DNA of 64,000 nucleotides from Chungangia koreensis (GTDB lineage: Bacteria; Bacillota; Bacilli; Bacillales_A; Planococcaceae): positions 1 to 64,000 of the forward strand of contig NZ_JBHSEC010000005.1 of assembly GCF_042651785.1 (NCBI RefSeq), given 5' to 3'. This document shows positions 36,903-45,909 of the stretch, piece after piece; positions within the stretch are counted from its first letter, which is position 1; each line of letters opens with the position of its first letter. The position numbers and the translations under genes were made by a program. Below the pieces are notes generated by a model, which made no database searches, was not told the origin of the DNA, and saw nothing but the letters and a program-made list of their open reading frames with translations.

Positions 36903-37610
36903 ATGCATTTAATGATCGTTGGTGCACATTGTGGAGACGGAGAAATTCAAGCGGGCGCAATCGCACATAAGTATGCACAAGCTGGTTACAAAGTAACTTT
37001 TCTCCACCTGACTGCGGGTGAGAAGGGTGCACCCCCACATCTGTCTGCAGAGGACTATCGGCAGTTGAAAATTCGTGAAGCTGAAAAGGCTGCTTCGATT
37101 TTAGGCGGAACGAGTATCATGCTGGATCACAGGGATGCAGAGCTGACTTTTAACGAGGAGTTGGTCAAAGAAGTTGCAACCATTTTCCGTAGGGAAAAGC
37201 CAGACTTCGTTATTACCCATTGGGTGAACAGTATGCATCCGGATCATCGTATCTGTCAGCTTGTCGTTCAAGATGCATGGCTGAAAGCTGCACTTCCGGG
37301 GTTCGATTTAGACGGCTTACCGCCACACGGTCTAAAAAGAGTGTTCCACTCTGAAAATTGGGAGGACATGGATGGGTATGAACCGGATATTTACGTCGAT
37401 GTAACAGATTCTTTCGATGCATATTTGGAAGCCCTTTCAAGCTATTGGTTCATCATGAATTCTACGAGTTTCAGATATTACGACTATTATAAAGCGTTAG
37501 GCACCATGAGAGGGTGTTTGGCAAGAACAACCTATGCACAGACGTTACAAAATTCAAAAGGGCTGCATGTTCGTAAAGAAGGGTATATACCTGGATTTCC
37601 ATTAGCTTAA
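36903..37610 (+). CDS. PIG-L/LmbE-family deacetylase-like protein
   Basis: A 235-residue protein of the zinc-dependent GlcNAc de-N-acetylase family. The family motif AHPDD is altered to AHCGD (residues 8-12): H9 and D12, the usual metal ligands, are kept, but the aspartate acting as general base is glycine. The third ligand motif is intact in MHPDHRIC. Function may be sugar or bacillithiol-like deacetylation, or lost. Cytoplasmic. ATG at 36903 with GAGGTGAGG before it; a GTG at 36894 is part of that site. Lies between the serine hydrolase and nagZ. Confidence 0.75.
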   Translation: MHLMIVGAHCGDGEIQAGAIAHKYAQAGYKVTFLHLTAGEKGAPPHLSAEDYRQLKIREAEKAASILGGTSIMLDHRDAELTFNEELVKEVATIFRREKPDFVITHWVNSMHPDHRICQLVVQDAWLKAALPGFDLDGLPPHGLKRVFHSENWEDMDGYEPDIYVDVTDSFDAYLEALSSYWFIMNSTSFRYYDYYKALGTMRGCLARTTYAQTLQNSKGLHVRKEGYIPGFPLA

Positions 37611-37622
37611 GGAGGGTCAAAC

Positions 37623-39209
37623 ATGGAATTGAAGAAACAAGTAGGCAGGTTGATGATTGCAGGTTTTAAAGGAACAACTATGACGGAGGAGATCAAACGT
37701 CTCATCCACGACTATCATATTGGCGGAGTTATTTTATTTGGAAGAAATATCGGAACACCTGAAGAGATTCTTAAGCTTACTCGGAGTTTGCAGTCAGAAG
37801 CAAAAGCTGCAGGCTATTCAACACCTCTTCTGATTTGTATCGATCAGGAAAATGGGGTTGTCCGTCGTTTAGGTGAAGGAACTACTATAATCCCGGGCGC
37901 GATGCTTTTAGGGGCAACAGGTGAAGTGGAAAATGCGCGGAAGGCAGGATTTTTAACAGGGAAAGAATTAAAAGCTCTCGGCATCAATTGGAACTTGGCA
38001 CCTGTTGTAGATGTAAACAACAATCCGTTAAATCCTGTAATCAGTGTCCGATCATTCGGAGAAGATGCCGAAAAAGTGTCTGCATTTGCAATGGAATCGA
38101 TGAAAGGGATGCAGGAATCGGGCATAGCAACAACTTTAAAACACTTCCCTGGCCACGGGGACACAAGTGTAGATTCACATTTGGATTTACCTGTCATTGC
38201 GCATGGTGTGGATCGTCTTCATGAAGTAGAGCTACTTCCATTTAAAAAATGTATTGCTTCCGGAGCAGATGCCATCATGACCGCTCATGTGTACTTCCCT
38301 GCATTTGAATCGGAAGAAAACACACCTGCAACTCTATCAAAATCAGTGATTACCGGTTTGCTTCGAAAAGAGTTGGGGTTTGAAGGTGTCATTACAACTG
38401 ATTGCATGGAAATGGATGCGATTGCAAAGGGAATCGGAACGGTAAATGGAGCTGTAAAAGCGGTGGAAGCCGGAGTGGACCTCGTGATGGTATCTCATAT
38501 ACACCACTTACAGGAGCAGTCCATATTAAAAATAGTTGAGGCTGTTGAAAATGGTGAAATGACAGCGGAGCGGATTACCGAATCCGTGAGACGGATCGAA
38601 GCGATGATCAACGAATACATCACGTGGGAGGAAATTGAAAATAGTTCTGATGTTCCTTCCTTTGTCGGTTCACCAGAACATGTCGAGCAAATGCTTGAGG
38701 TTTATAAAAAAGGTATTACGCTTGCTCATGGCAAGGGCGAATCTATACGACAAGATGACAAGGTTCTGCTCATTTATCCGACAAATGAATACGCGACTCT
38801 TGTGGAGGATAAGCGATATGCAACAATCGGCATGGCCGAGGAATTAAAAAAAGTTCATCCGAATGTTGAAGTACTTGAGATTATTCCGGCTGATTATGCA
38901 GCCTCGATTGAGGGGGCAGTAGAGAAAGCAGAGGAATATGACAGAATTGTAGTACTTACACTTAATGCTGTGAAGGATCCTGATCAGGAACGACTTGTCC
39001 ATCGATTAATCGATTCGGGGAAACCGATTGATGTCATTGCAATCAGGTCACCTTACGATGCGGAATTATTCCCAAAAGCAAACCGAATGATTTGCACATA
39101 CGAATTTACTCAAACCGCTTTTAAGGTTGTCAGTCAATATTTAGTAGGGAAGTCCGAAATAAGAGGGAAGCTACCTGTCACTATGCCATTGGATGAAATA
39201 TTATTTTAG
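37623..39209 (+). CDS. nagZ: Beta-N-acetylglucosaminidase, GH3 (NagZ), cytoplasmic form
   Basis: Removes terminal beta-GlcNAc from muropeptides or GlcNAc-MurNAc. The GH3 NagZ signature KHFPGHGDTSVDSHLDLP supplies the catalytic histidine/aspartate pair, and the nucleophile aspartate lies in VITTDCMEMDAI. The catalytic domain covers residues 1-330; a second alpha/beta domain fills the rest (528 aa), as in Bacillus two-domain NagZ. No signal peptide or lipobox is present (starts MELKKQVGRLMIAGF), unlike the exported B. subtilis enzyme. AAGGAGG precedes the ATG. Confidence 0.92.
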   Translation: MELKKQVGRLMIAGFKGTTMTEEIKRLIHDYHIGGVILFGRNIGTPEEILKLTRSLQSEAKAAGYSTPLLICIDQENGVVRRLGEGTTIIPGAMLLGATGEVENARKAGFLTGKELKALGINWNLAPVVDVNNNPLNPVISVRSFGEDAEKVSAFAMESMKGMQESGIATTLKHFPGHGDTSVDSHLDLPVIAHGVDRLHEVELLPFKKCIASGADAIMTAHVYFPAFESEENTPATLSKSVITGLLRKELGFEGVITTDCMEMDAIAKGIGTVNGAVKAVEAGVDLVMVSHIHHLQEQSILKIVEAVENGEMTAERITESVRRIEAMINEYITWEEIENSSDVPSFVGSPEHVEQMLEVYKKGITLAHGKGESIRQDDKVLLIYPTNEYATLVEDKRYATIGMAEELKKVHPNVEVLEIIPADYAASIEGAVEKAEEYDRIVVLTLNAVKDPDQERLVHRLIDSGKPIDVIAIRSPYDAELFPKANRMICTYEFTQTAFKVVSQYLVGKSEIRGKLPVTMPLDEILF

Positions 39210-39224
39210 ATAATTAAAAAAGTA

Positions 39225-39270
39225 TTGATATTTTATTTCGTAACTACTAAAATATGAGTAAGCGTTTTCA
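39225..39270 (+). promoter_or_regulatory. Internal promoter with cre-like site before anmK
   Basis: TTGATA (39225-39230) and TAAAAT (39248-39253) are 17 bases apart. Directly downstream, AGTAAGCGTTTTCA at 39257-39270 fits the CcpA cre consensus TGNAANCGNWWWCA at 13 of 14 positions. A cre at the start point usually blocks transcription, so this half of the cluster is probably catabolite-repressed. Confidence 0.7.
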
Positions 39271-39294
39271 TGCAGGATACCAAGGGGGGATTCT

Positions 39295-40449
39295 TTGAAA
39301 CCGATGCGTGTTTGTGGTCTTATGTCGGGTACATCACTTGACGGCTTAGATATTGCAGTTGCTGACTTTTTTGAAGAAAAAGGAAGCATCCGACATGAGT
39401 TGAAATTCTTTACGACTATGCCGTATCCCGATGAGTTGAGGGAAAGGCTAACTAGTCTGATGGATCCGAAAGCGCCAATGCAAACTATTTCATCTATGAA
39501 TATGTACTTGGGAGAATTGTTCGCTTCTTATGTAAAAACTGCTTTGGCTGATTCACCTGTACCATTCGCATCAATCGATCTGATTAGTTCCCATGGACAG
39601 ACGGTTTGGCATGAACCGGTGTCTGATGGAACTCCATTTTCCAGACCGAATACCATGCAGATCGGAGACATTTCAGCTTTAGCGGAGCACACACGTAAGA
39701 CGGTAATCGGCGATTTCCGACCTCGGGATATTGCAGCAGGAGGACAGGGAGCACCTTTAGTTCCTTTTGCGGATCAATATTTGTTCCAGATTGAAGAAAA
39801 CGGACGGGTTTTAGTTAATATCGGAGGGATCTCCAATATTACCGTACTTCCGCCAACTGGTTCAAATGAGGATGTCATTGCTTTAGACACAGGTCCAGGC
39901 AATATGATCATCGACGCTTTTGTAGCTATTCATACAAATGGCAATGAGTTGTTAGATCAGGATGGCCGATACGCCAGTTTAGGAAAGGTACATAACGACT
40001 GGCTAAATGACTTGCTTCAGCATGATTATTATCGCAAATCTGCACCGAAGAGCACCGGACGCGAGAATTTCGGATTTGATTATTCAAAGAGCATATGGAA
40101 TGATGCCGATCGTTACGGGTTAACACCTGTCGATAAGATTGCCACGGTAACGATGTTAACGGCCAAAACATTATCAACCGAGATTCAGAAGTTTTCGGAT
40201 TCCCACGATGTGACGGAAGTCTTTATCAGTGGGGGAGGCGTGCACAATCCCGTTCTATTAAATTACTTACGAGATTTGCTGCCAGGTCTTGCAATCAGAA
40301 ACACAGAAGTTTTGGGGATTAATAGCGATGCAAAAGAGGCGTTCGTCTTTGCGCTAATAGGCTATTTGGGCTTCCATAATGAGCCGAATAACGCTCCTGC
40401 TGCCACTGGAGCCAATCGGCGGACAGTCCTTGGGAAAATTGCATGGTAA
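39295..40449 (+). CDS. anmK: Anhydro-N-acetylmuramic acid kinase
   Basis: Opens the 1,6-anhydro ring of anhydroMurNAc and phosphorylates it to MurNAc-6-P. The signature GLMSGTSLDGLDIAV stands at residues 7-22, with SSHGQTVWHEP, ALDTGPGNMIIDAF and the adenosine-binding ISGGGVHNPVLL. Length 384 aa is normal. TTG start after GGGGGG. It follows an 85-base gap holding a promoter and cre-like site, so it opens the second half of the cluster. Its presence implies that the cell meets anhydro-muropeptides made by lytic transglycosylases. Confidence 0.93.
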   Translation: MKPMRVCGLMSGTSLDGLDIAVADFFEEKGSIRHELKFFTTMPYPDELRERLTSLMDPKAPMQTISSMNMYLGELFASYVKTALADSPVPFASIDLISSHGQTVWHEPVSDGTPFSRPNTMQIGDISALAEHTRKTVIGDFRPRDIAAGGQGAPLVPFADQYLFQIEENGRVLVNIGGISNITVLPPTGSNEDVIALDTGPGNMIIDAFVAIHTNGNELLDQDGRYASLGKVHNDWLNDLLQHDYYRKSAPKSTGRENFGFDYSKSIWNDADRYGLTPVDKIATVTMLTAKTLSTEIQKFSDSHDVTEVFISGGGVHNPVLLNYLRDLLPGLAIRNTEVLGINSDAKEAFVFALIGYLGFHNEPNNAPAATGANRRTVLGKIAW

Positions 40450-40471
40450 AAACAAATCTAGGGGGATTTCA

Positions 40472-41803
40472 ATGAAGAACATGTGGAAAAAATCAGCTTT
40501 ACTCGTCGCTTCACTCGGTTTGACAGCATCCATGCTGGCTGCTTGTTCAGGCGGCAGCGGTGAGAAAGCAGGAAATGCAGAGGATTTCAAAGGAACAATC
40601 ACAATTTGGGATGGACCAAGATGGCCGGATAAAGATGACAACAAGTATCACTGGCTGGAAGAAAAGATTGCTGAATATCAAGCAGAGCACGAAGGCGTTA
40701 AAGTTGAATTAGTTCAAGTTCCTTGGGCAGAAATGGGTGACAAGCTTGGTGTAGCAATCGGCGGTAAGAAATGGCCGGATATTGCACCTGTAGACATTAG
40801 CGGAAGTTCCGTTAGTATCGAGCACATTAAGCAGGGTGTAGTTGAACCGCTGGATTCATTCCTTTCGAAAGATGACAAAAAAGACTTTTATGATAACGCA
40901 TTGGATGCATACACGTATGATGGAAAGTTATACGGAATTCCGAACTCTATCACTCTACACACAATGCTTTTAAATCTTGACCTGTTCGAAGAGAGAGGCG
41001 TAACTCCTCCTGAAAACGGAAAGTGGTCTTATGATGAGTTCTTAGATGCTGCTGAAAAATTGACATTTGACCGTGATGGCGATGGAAAAACAGACGTTTA
41101 CGGATTCTCCACTTATGTCTTAGCTGGTTATTATGAGTCTTGGCCATTCTTCTTCAAAAATGGCGGTTCTCCATTGAATGAAGATATGACTGAATTCACA
41201 ATGGATGATCCAAAGGTCGTTCAAGCTATCCAAGATCTTGCTGATTTGAAATTGGAACACCAAGTGGCTCCTGAAACTTTAGGAGGAGCTGATGTAGGTG
41301 GTACATTCCAAGCGTGGGCAAACGAAGAGCAGCGTACAGTTGCAATGGAGCCATGGGCAACATGGGCGATTGGTGCAGCACAAGGTAAATTCCCAACAAA
41401 CTTTGCAGTAGCTGAATATCCAAGTGGTGACGATAATGCAAAAACAATCGGCGGTGTCGGCGGCTGGATCATGTTCCACCAAGAGGATGCAAACAAAAAA
41501 GCAGCTGTCGCTGACTTCATGAAGTTTATTTCATCGACAGACGAACAGTTCGTCATGGCACAAAATTATGGTATTTTCCCTGCACGCATTAGTGCTTCCG
41601 AGAAGGATCCATTCAAGGATAATCCGGAAATGACCCGTGCAATGGAAATGTCCGATCAAGTAGTCATGCTTCCTCGCCATCCTGAATGGAAGAAGATTGA
41701 CGAAGCAATCCAAGCTCAGCTTCAGTTAGTATTCAATGGCGAGAAAACAGCAAAAGATGCTATGGCTGACGCCAAGAAACAAGTTGATGAACTTTTAAAA
41801 TAA
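40472..41803 (+). CDS. ABC transporter sugar-binding lipoprotein
   Basis: A 443-residue extracellular solute-binding protein, family 1. Signal peptide and lipobox LAAC (cysteine about residue 24) anchor it to the outside of the membrane. The body has TITIWDGPRWPDKDD and the ligand-binding layout of oligosaccharide receptors, with a calcium-loop-like DRDGDGKTD. From its place between anmK and namZ, wall-derived sugars or muropeptides are the inferred ligand. ATG 40472 follows GGGGG; a longer open frame reaches into anmK without support. A stem-loop after the stop separates it from the permeases. Confidence 0.88.
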   Translation: MKNMWKKSALLVASLGLTASMLAACSGGSGEKAGNAEDFKGTITIWDGPRWPDKDDNKYHWLEEKIAEYQAEHEGVKVELVQVPWAEMGDKLGVAIGGKKWPDIAPVDISGSSVSIEHIKQGVVEPLDSFLSKDDKKDFYDNALDAYTYDGKLYGIPNSITLHTMLLNLDLFEERGVTPPENGKWSYDEFLDAAEKLTFDRDGDGKTDVYGFSTYVLAGYYESWPFFFKNGGSPLNEDMTEFTMDDPKVVQAIQDLADLKLEHQVAPETLGGADVGGTFQAWANEEQRTVAMEPWATWAIGAAQGKFPTNFAVAEYPSGDDNAKTIGGVGGWIMFHQEDANKKAAVADFMKFISSTDEQFVMAQNYGIFPARISASEKDPFKDNPEMTRAMEMSDQVVMLPRHPEWKKIDEAIQAQLQLVFNGEKTAKDAMADAKKQVDELLK

Positions 41804-41810
41804 CCATGTT

Positions 41811-41848
41811 GAAGCAGGCTCTGCACACCGCAAGCCTGCTTCAGTTTT
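41811..41848 (+). promoter_or_regulatory. Intercistronic stem-loop after the binding-protein gene
   Basis: GAAGCAGGCT pairs perfectly with AGCCTGCTTC, followed by AGTTTT. This could act as a partial terminator or RNA stabiliser giving more binding protein than permease. Confidence 0.7.
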
Positions 41849-41864
41849 AGGAGGTGCAACCACC

Positions 41865-42845
41865 ATGACACAAATTCCGGTAAATCCGGCTCCTCCTGCT
41901 GAATTAGAACCAGAGGTGGAGCTGAATAAAACCTCGGCAGGGGAATTTGAAAAGAAACCAAAAAGAAAGCGGACGCTCTGGGGTGAAATGAAGAAGAATT
42001 ATAGCGCATACCTATTCCTTCTTCCAAAACTCATCTTATTCTCTTTGTTCATCGCATTTCCAGTTGTATGGGCGTTCGTGTTATCGTTCCAGGAGTATTA
42101 CGTATTAGCAGGCAGTGAATTTGTAGGATTAGCTAATTATATGAAGGTCTTTAAAAGTGAAGCGTTCTGGGTCGCTATGAAGAATACCGCCCTCTTTACT
42201 GTCGTAACTGTTCCTTTTTCAGTGATCAGTGCATTAGTTATTGCTTCGATGATTTTCGGCTTAGGAAAGCTTTCACAAAGCTTTTTCCGTTCGGCGTTTT
42301 ACTTGCCGACAGTAACCTCAATGGTCATTATCGCAATGGTTTGGCGCTGGATGTACAACTATGACTTCGGCCTATTCAACTACATTTTAGGCTGGTTCGG
42401 TTTCGAACAAGTCAACTGGTTAGGCCAATCTTCAACTGCATTATGGGCATTGATCATCATGCAATGTCTAATTCCATTCGGTGCAGGAATTATTATGTAT
42501 CTCGCTTCTATGGGTTCCATCTCCCAATCTCTTTACGAGGCTGCGAAAATTGATGGAGCGAACGGCTTTAAGCAGTGGATCCATATTACGATTCCATTAT
42601 TGAAACCGACAACTTTGTATTTAGCTCTCCTAAGTACAATCGGTTCGTTCCAAGTGTTCACCCAAATCATCATGATGACAGGCGGGGGACCTGGATATGC
42701 TACAGAAACATTAGTGCATCTCATCTATAAGACCGGATTCAGGGATTTTGAATATGGATTGGCAGCAGCCCAATCGGTAGTTCTATTTGCCATCATCCTA
42801 TTCTTCTCGATTGTCCAGTACCGAGTGCTTCGGCATGATGATTGA
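41865..42845 (+). CDS. Sugar ABC transporter permease (MalF/UgpA type)
   Basis: A 326-residue membrane protein with six helices after a hydrophilic 45-residue N-terminal extension rich in proline and glutamate. The EAA loop that contacts the ATPase is EAAKIDGANGFKQWIHITIP. It forms the pore with the next gene product. AGGAGG precedes the ATG, shortly after a stem-loop. Confidence 0.9.
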   Translation: MTQIPVNPAPPAELEPEVELNKTSAGEFEKKPKRKRTLWGEMKKNYSAYLFLLPKLILFSLFIAFPVVWAFVLSFQEYYVLAGSEFVGLANYMKVFKSEAFWVAMKNTALFTVVTVPFSVISALVIASMIFGLGKLSQSFFRSAFYLPTVTSMVIIAMVWRWMYNYDFGLFNYILGWFGFEQVNWLGQSSTALWALIIMQCLIPFGAGIIMYLASMGSISQSLYEAAKIDGANGFKQWIHITIPLLKPTTLYLALLSTIGSFQVFTQIIMMTGGGPGYATETLVHLIYKTGFRDFEYGLAAAQSVVLFAIILFFSIVQYRVLRHDD

Positions 42846-42860
42846 ACGGAGGGGTTTCAG

Positions 42861-43826
42861 ATGAAAAACATGAACAGATTAAATAAAACAATCACCTATG
42901 GTTTGCTAATCATATTTGCCATCGTATCGCTCCTTCCGCTCTATTGGGTATTTTCAACTTCCCTTCAATTGAGCAGCTATCAATCACAGGATATGGAGAA
43001 GCCGGTATCGTACGTAAATGCGAATCCTCCAAAATTGTATCCGATGGGGATTCCGCTCTATTTTGAACATTGGTCTGAAGCAAGAGAAGCGGCGAAAGCA
43101 GGAGATACCGAGCAGGAACAATATCATCGGGGCATGATGGATACCATTGTGGATGATTCATTTGCCAGTTTTAAAGCCCTATTTACAAAACATGATATCG
43201 GTAACTGGTTCTTCAATAGTTTCTATATTGCTGTTGTCGTAACGATCGGTATATTGCTCTTTGACTCGATGGCCGGATATGTTCTGGCGAAAAAGAAATT
43301 CCCGGGAAGAGATATTATATTCTGGATTATCATTTCAACGATGATGATTCCGGGGCAGGTAACATTAGTTCCGATGTTCATCATGGTGGGGAACCTTGAC
43401 TTGATGGATACACACTGGGCACTGATTCTTCCCGACTTGGCGATGGTTTTCGGTGTTTTCTTAATGAGACAATTCATGTACTCAATTCCAGACGAATTGC
43501 TTGAGGCAGCCAAAATGGATGGTGCCAGTGAATGGAAAACGTTCTGGACCGTTGTTTTGCCACTTGCAAAACCAGGATTGGCTGCACTTGGAATCTTTAC
43601 ATTCATGAACGTGTGGAACTCGTTCCTATGGCCGATCATCGTCTTGAACGATGCAAGCCTTTACACATTGCCAGTAGGTTTGAAGACGTTGCAGGATGCA
43701 AACTTGGCAAGCTTTAAACTACTTATGAGTGGTGCAGCAATTACGGCTATTCCTATGATTATCGTTTTCATCCTGTTCCAACGTTACTTCATCAAAGGAC
43801 TGACGCTCGGCGGAGTGAAGGAGTAA
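42861..43826 (+). CDS. Sugar ABC transporter permease (MalG/UgpE type)
   Basis: A 321-residue membrane protein with six helices. The EAA loop is EAAKMDGASEWKTFWTVVLP. The extracytoplasmic loop between helices 1 and 2 is unusually long, about 85 residues (roughly 32-115, including EHWSEAREAAKAGDTEQEQY). This may contribute to contacts with the binding protein or a bulky ligand. Sixteen bases after the first permease; its stop overlaps the namZ start. Confidence 0.9.
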   Translation: MKNMNRLNKTITYGLLIIFAIVSLLPLYWVFSTSLQLSSYQSQDMEKPVSYVNANPPKLYPMGIPLYFEHWSEAREAAKAGDTEQEQYHRGMMDTIVDDSFASFKALFTKHDIGNWFFNSFYIAVVVTIGILLFDSMAGYVLAKKKFPGRDIIFWIIISTMMIPGQVTLVPMFIMVGNLDLMDTHWALILPDLAMVFGVFLMRQFMYSIPDELLEAAKMDGASEWKTFWTVVLPLAKPGLAALGIFTFMNVWNSFLWPIIVLNDASLYTLPVGLKTLQDANLASFKLLMSGAAITAIPMIIVFILFQRYFIKGLTLGGVKE

Positions 43827-44977
43827 TGCCAAAAGTAAGACTTGGCATTGATGTATTCATGGAGGATCCATCATTTGTGGCCGGAAAAAGGGTAGGATTG
43901 CTTACGAACCAAACGGGTGCAGATTCAAAGCTAACTTCAACGATTCGCCTTTTCCATCGGGAACCGGGTATTAACCTTTGTGCCTTATTTGCACCAGAAC
44001 ATGGCATTAAAACAGTTGCCAGGGAAGGTGAGAAATTTTCGGATACCGTTCATGCAGAAACGAATATACCGGTTTTTAGCCTATACGGAAATACAAAGAA
44101 GCCAACAAAGGAAATGCTCGAAACGGTAGATATTGTGATTTTCGATCTACAAGATATCGGGGCAAGGTATTACACATACATCTACTCCATGCTTTATATG
44201 ATGGAAGCCTGTGCTGAATATCAAAAAGAAATGGTTGTGTTAGATCGGCCAAATCCCATAGGGGGCACTGAGGTAGAAGGTAATTTAGTTGAACAGGATT
44301 ATACGTCATTTGTTGGGCTCTACCCGTTGCCCTCCCGGCATGGGATGACGGTTGGAGAATTGGCTCTCTTATTTAATGACCAGATTGGTTGTCAACTAAA
44401 GGTCGTGAAAATGGAAGGCTGGAATAGGAACATGCTTCTTCCTCATACGGGTCTGCCATGGATTCCTCCATCACCGAATACTACAAGCTTGGATATGATG
44501 CTCTTATATCCCGGAACTTGTCTATTGGAGGGAACAAATCTATCAGAAGGGCGTGGAACTGTTCAGCCGTTTGAAATCTTCGGAGCACCGTTCATTGACG
44601 GCAGCATTCTGCAGGATGCAGTGAATTCCTTGAAATTACCTGGTCTCCATGCACGAGAAACATCCTTTAAGCCTACTTATTCCAAATTTAAGGATGAAGT
44701 ATGTGAAGGAATCCAGTTGCATGTTACTGATCGGATGGCAGTTAAGCCGGTAGAAGCTTTTGTGCATATTCTTCGAACTGTATTTCGGCTATATGGGGAT
44801 CGGATCACTTTTTTGGAATACGAGAAGCTAAGGCATCCAATGTTCGACTTATTGGCTGGTAACGAAGTGCTGAGGCACTCATTGACCGGTTGTACCGATA
44901 GGGATTATTTGGAAGACTGCAGAAAGGGGAGCGTCCAGTTCCTTAATGGTCGTACCTCATATTTACTTTATAGATAG
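43826..44977 (+). CDS. namZ: Exo-beta-N-acetylmuramidase NamZ (DUF1343, GH171), cytoplasmic form
   Basis: A 383-residue DUF1343 protein, homologous to B. subtilis YbbC/NamZ, which releases MurNAc from the non-reducing end of wall glycans. Conserved pieces are VGLLTNQTGAD, FAPEHGIKTVAREGEKFSD (the likely active-site segment), IFDLQDIGARYYTYIYSM and VLDRPNPIGG. B. subtilis NamZ is secreted. This one starts directly at MPKVRLGIDVFMEDPSF with no signal peptide, so it probably acts inside the cell on imported fragments. The ATG overlaps the permease stop. Confidence 0.9.
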   Translation: MPKVRLGIDVFMEDPSFVAGKRVGLLTNQTGADSKLTSTIRLFHREPGINLCALFAPEHGIKTVAREGEKFSDTVHAETNIPVFSLYGNTKKPTKEMLETVDIVIFDLQDIGARYYTYIYSMLYMMEACAEYQKEMVVLDRPNPIGGTEVEGNLVEQDYTSFVGLYPLPSRHGMTVGELALLFNDQIGCQLKVVKMEGWNRNMLLPHTGLPWIPPSPNTTSLDMMLLYPGTCLLEGTNLSEGRGTVQPFEIFGAPFIDGSILQDAVNSLKLPGLHARETSFKPTYSKFKDEVCEGIQLHVTDRMAVKPVEAFVHILRTVFRLYGDRITFLEYEKLRHPMFDLLAGNEVLRHSLTGCTDRDYLEDCRKGSVQFLNGRTSYLLYR

Positions 44978-44989
44978 GAAGGCGGAAAG

Positions 44990-45904
44990 ATGGAGAACTT
45001 ATCACTTTTGACAACTGAGGAAAGCAACCGCAAAACTGTTAGGCTGGATGAAATGTCCATTGCTGAAATATTAAATGTCATGAATGAAGAAGATCAAACT
45101 GTTGCTCTTGCTGTCCGGGAAGTAATTCCTCAAATCGGTGAGGTAGTGGAAAAAGTAGTGAAAGCCTTTCAAAGTGGTGGAAGACTAATCTATATTGGTG
45201 CGGGGACGAGCGGACGGATTGGCGTATTAGATGCCGTAGAATGTCCTCCGACTTTCAGCACACCTCCTGAACAAGTTCAAGCTTTGCTTGCTGGGGGCGA
45301 AGGTGCAATGTTCCATGCGGTAGAGGGAGCTGAAGACGACCCGGAATTGGGTGCAAACGATCTTCAGAAATTGGGAGTTTCCTCTCATGATGTTGTGATT
45401 GGAATTGCTGCCAGCGGCCGAACTCCTTACGTAATTGGTGCACTGCAATATGCAGGTGGCTGTGGGGCAGTTACAGTAAGCCTCTCCAGCAATGCAGATT
45501 CAGAAATCGGCGAAGTAGCTGACATTAAAATTGAAGTTGTTACTGGTCCTGAGATTCTCACAGGCTCGACAAGGCTTCGTGCAGCGACCGCACATAAAAT
45601 GATTTTAAACATGATTTCGACCGCATCAATGGTGAAAAACGGAAAAGTGTATAGCAATTTTATGATCGATTTGAATGCAAGTAATTTTAAGCTGCGTGAG
45701 CGTGCGAAGAAGATTGTTTGTGCTGTGACGGATGTTTCTTATGAAGAGGCGGAAGACGTTTTAATAAAAACCGACTTCAATGTGAAACTTGCGATCGTGA
45801 TGATTTTAACGAAATCAGATCGGATGGAAGCTGAGCAACTCATCGATCAATCCAATGGATTTGTAAATGCTGCAGTGAAAATGGCTTCTGCGAAGAAAGG
45901 GTGA
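44990..45904 (+). CDS. murQ: N-acetylmuramic acid 6-phosphate etherase
   Basis: Cleaves the lactyl ether of MurNAc-6-P to GlcNAc-6-P and D-lactate in the cytoplasm. A SIS domain carries GAGTSGRIGVLDAVECPPTF, the conserved substrate loop; the helical lid includes SSNADSEIGEVADI and GSTRLRAATAHKMILNM. Length 304 aa is standard. GGAAGGCGG precedes the ATG. The stop overlaps the start region of the following GNAT gene. Confidence 0.96.
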   Translation: MENLSLLTTEESNRKTVRLDEMSIAEILNVMNEEDQTVALAVREVIPQIGEVVEKVVKAFQSGGRLIYIGAGTSGRIGVLDAVECPPTFSTPPEQVQALLAGGEGAMFHAVEGAEDDPELGANDLQKLGVSSHDVVIGIAASGRTPYVIGALQYAGGCGAVTVSLSSNADSEIGEVADIKIEVVTGPEILTGSTRLRAATAHKMILNMISTASMVKNGKVYSNFMIDLNASNFKLRERAKKIVCAVTDVSYEEAEDVLIKTDFNVKLAIVMILTKSDRMEAEQLIDQSNGFVNAAVKMASAKKG

Positions 45905-45909
45905 GCCTG

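Noticed and set aside
40379..40471. Longer binding protein starting inside anmK
   Set aside because: The extension lacks a ribosome site and would bury the lipoprotein signal peptide that begins at 40472.
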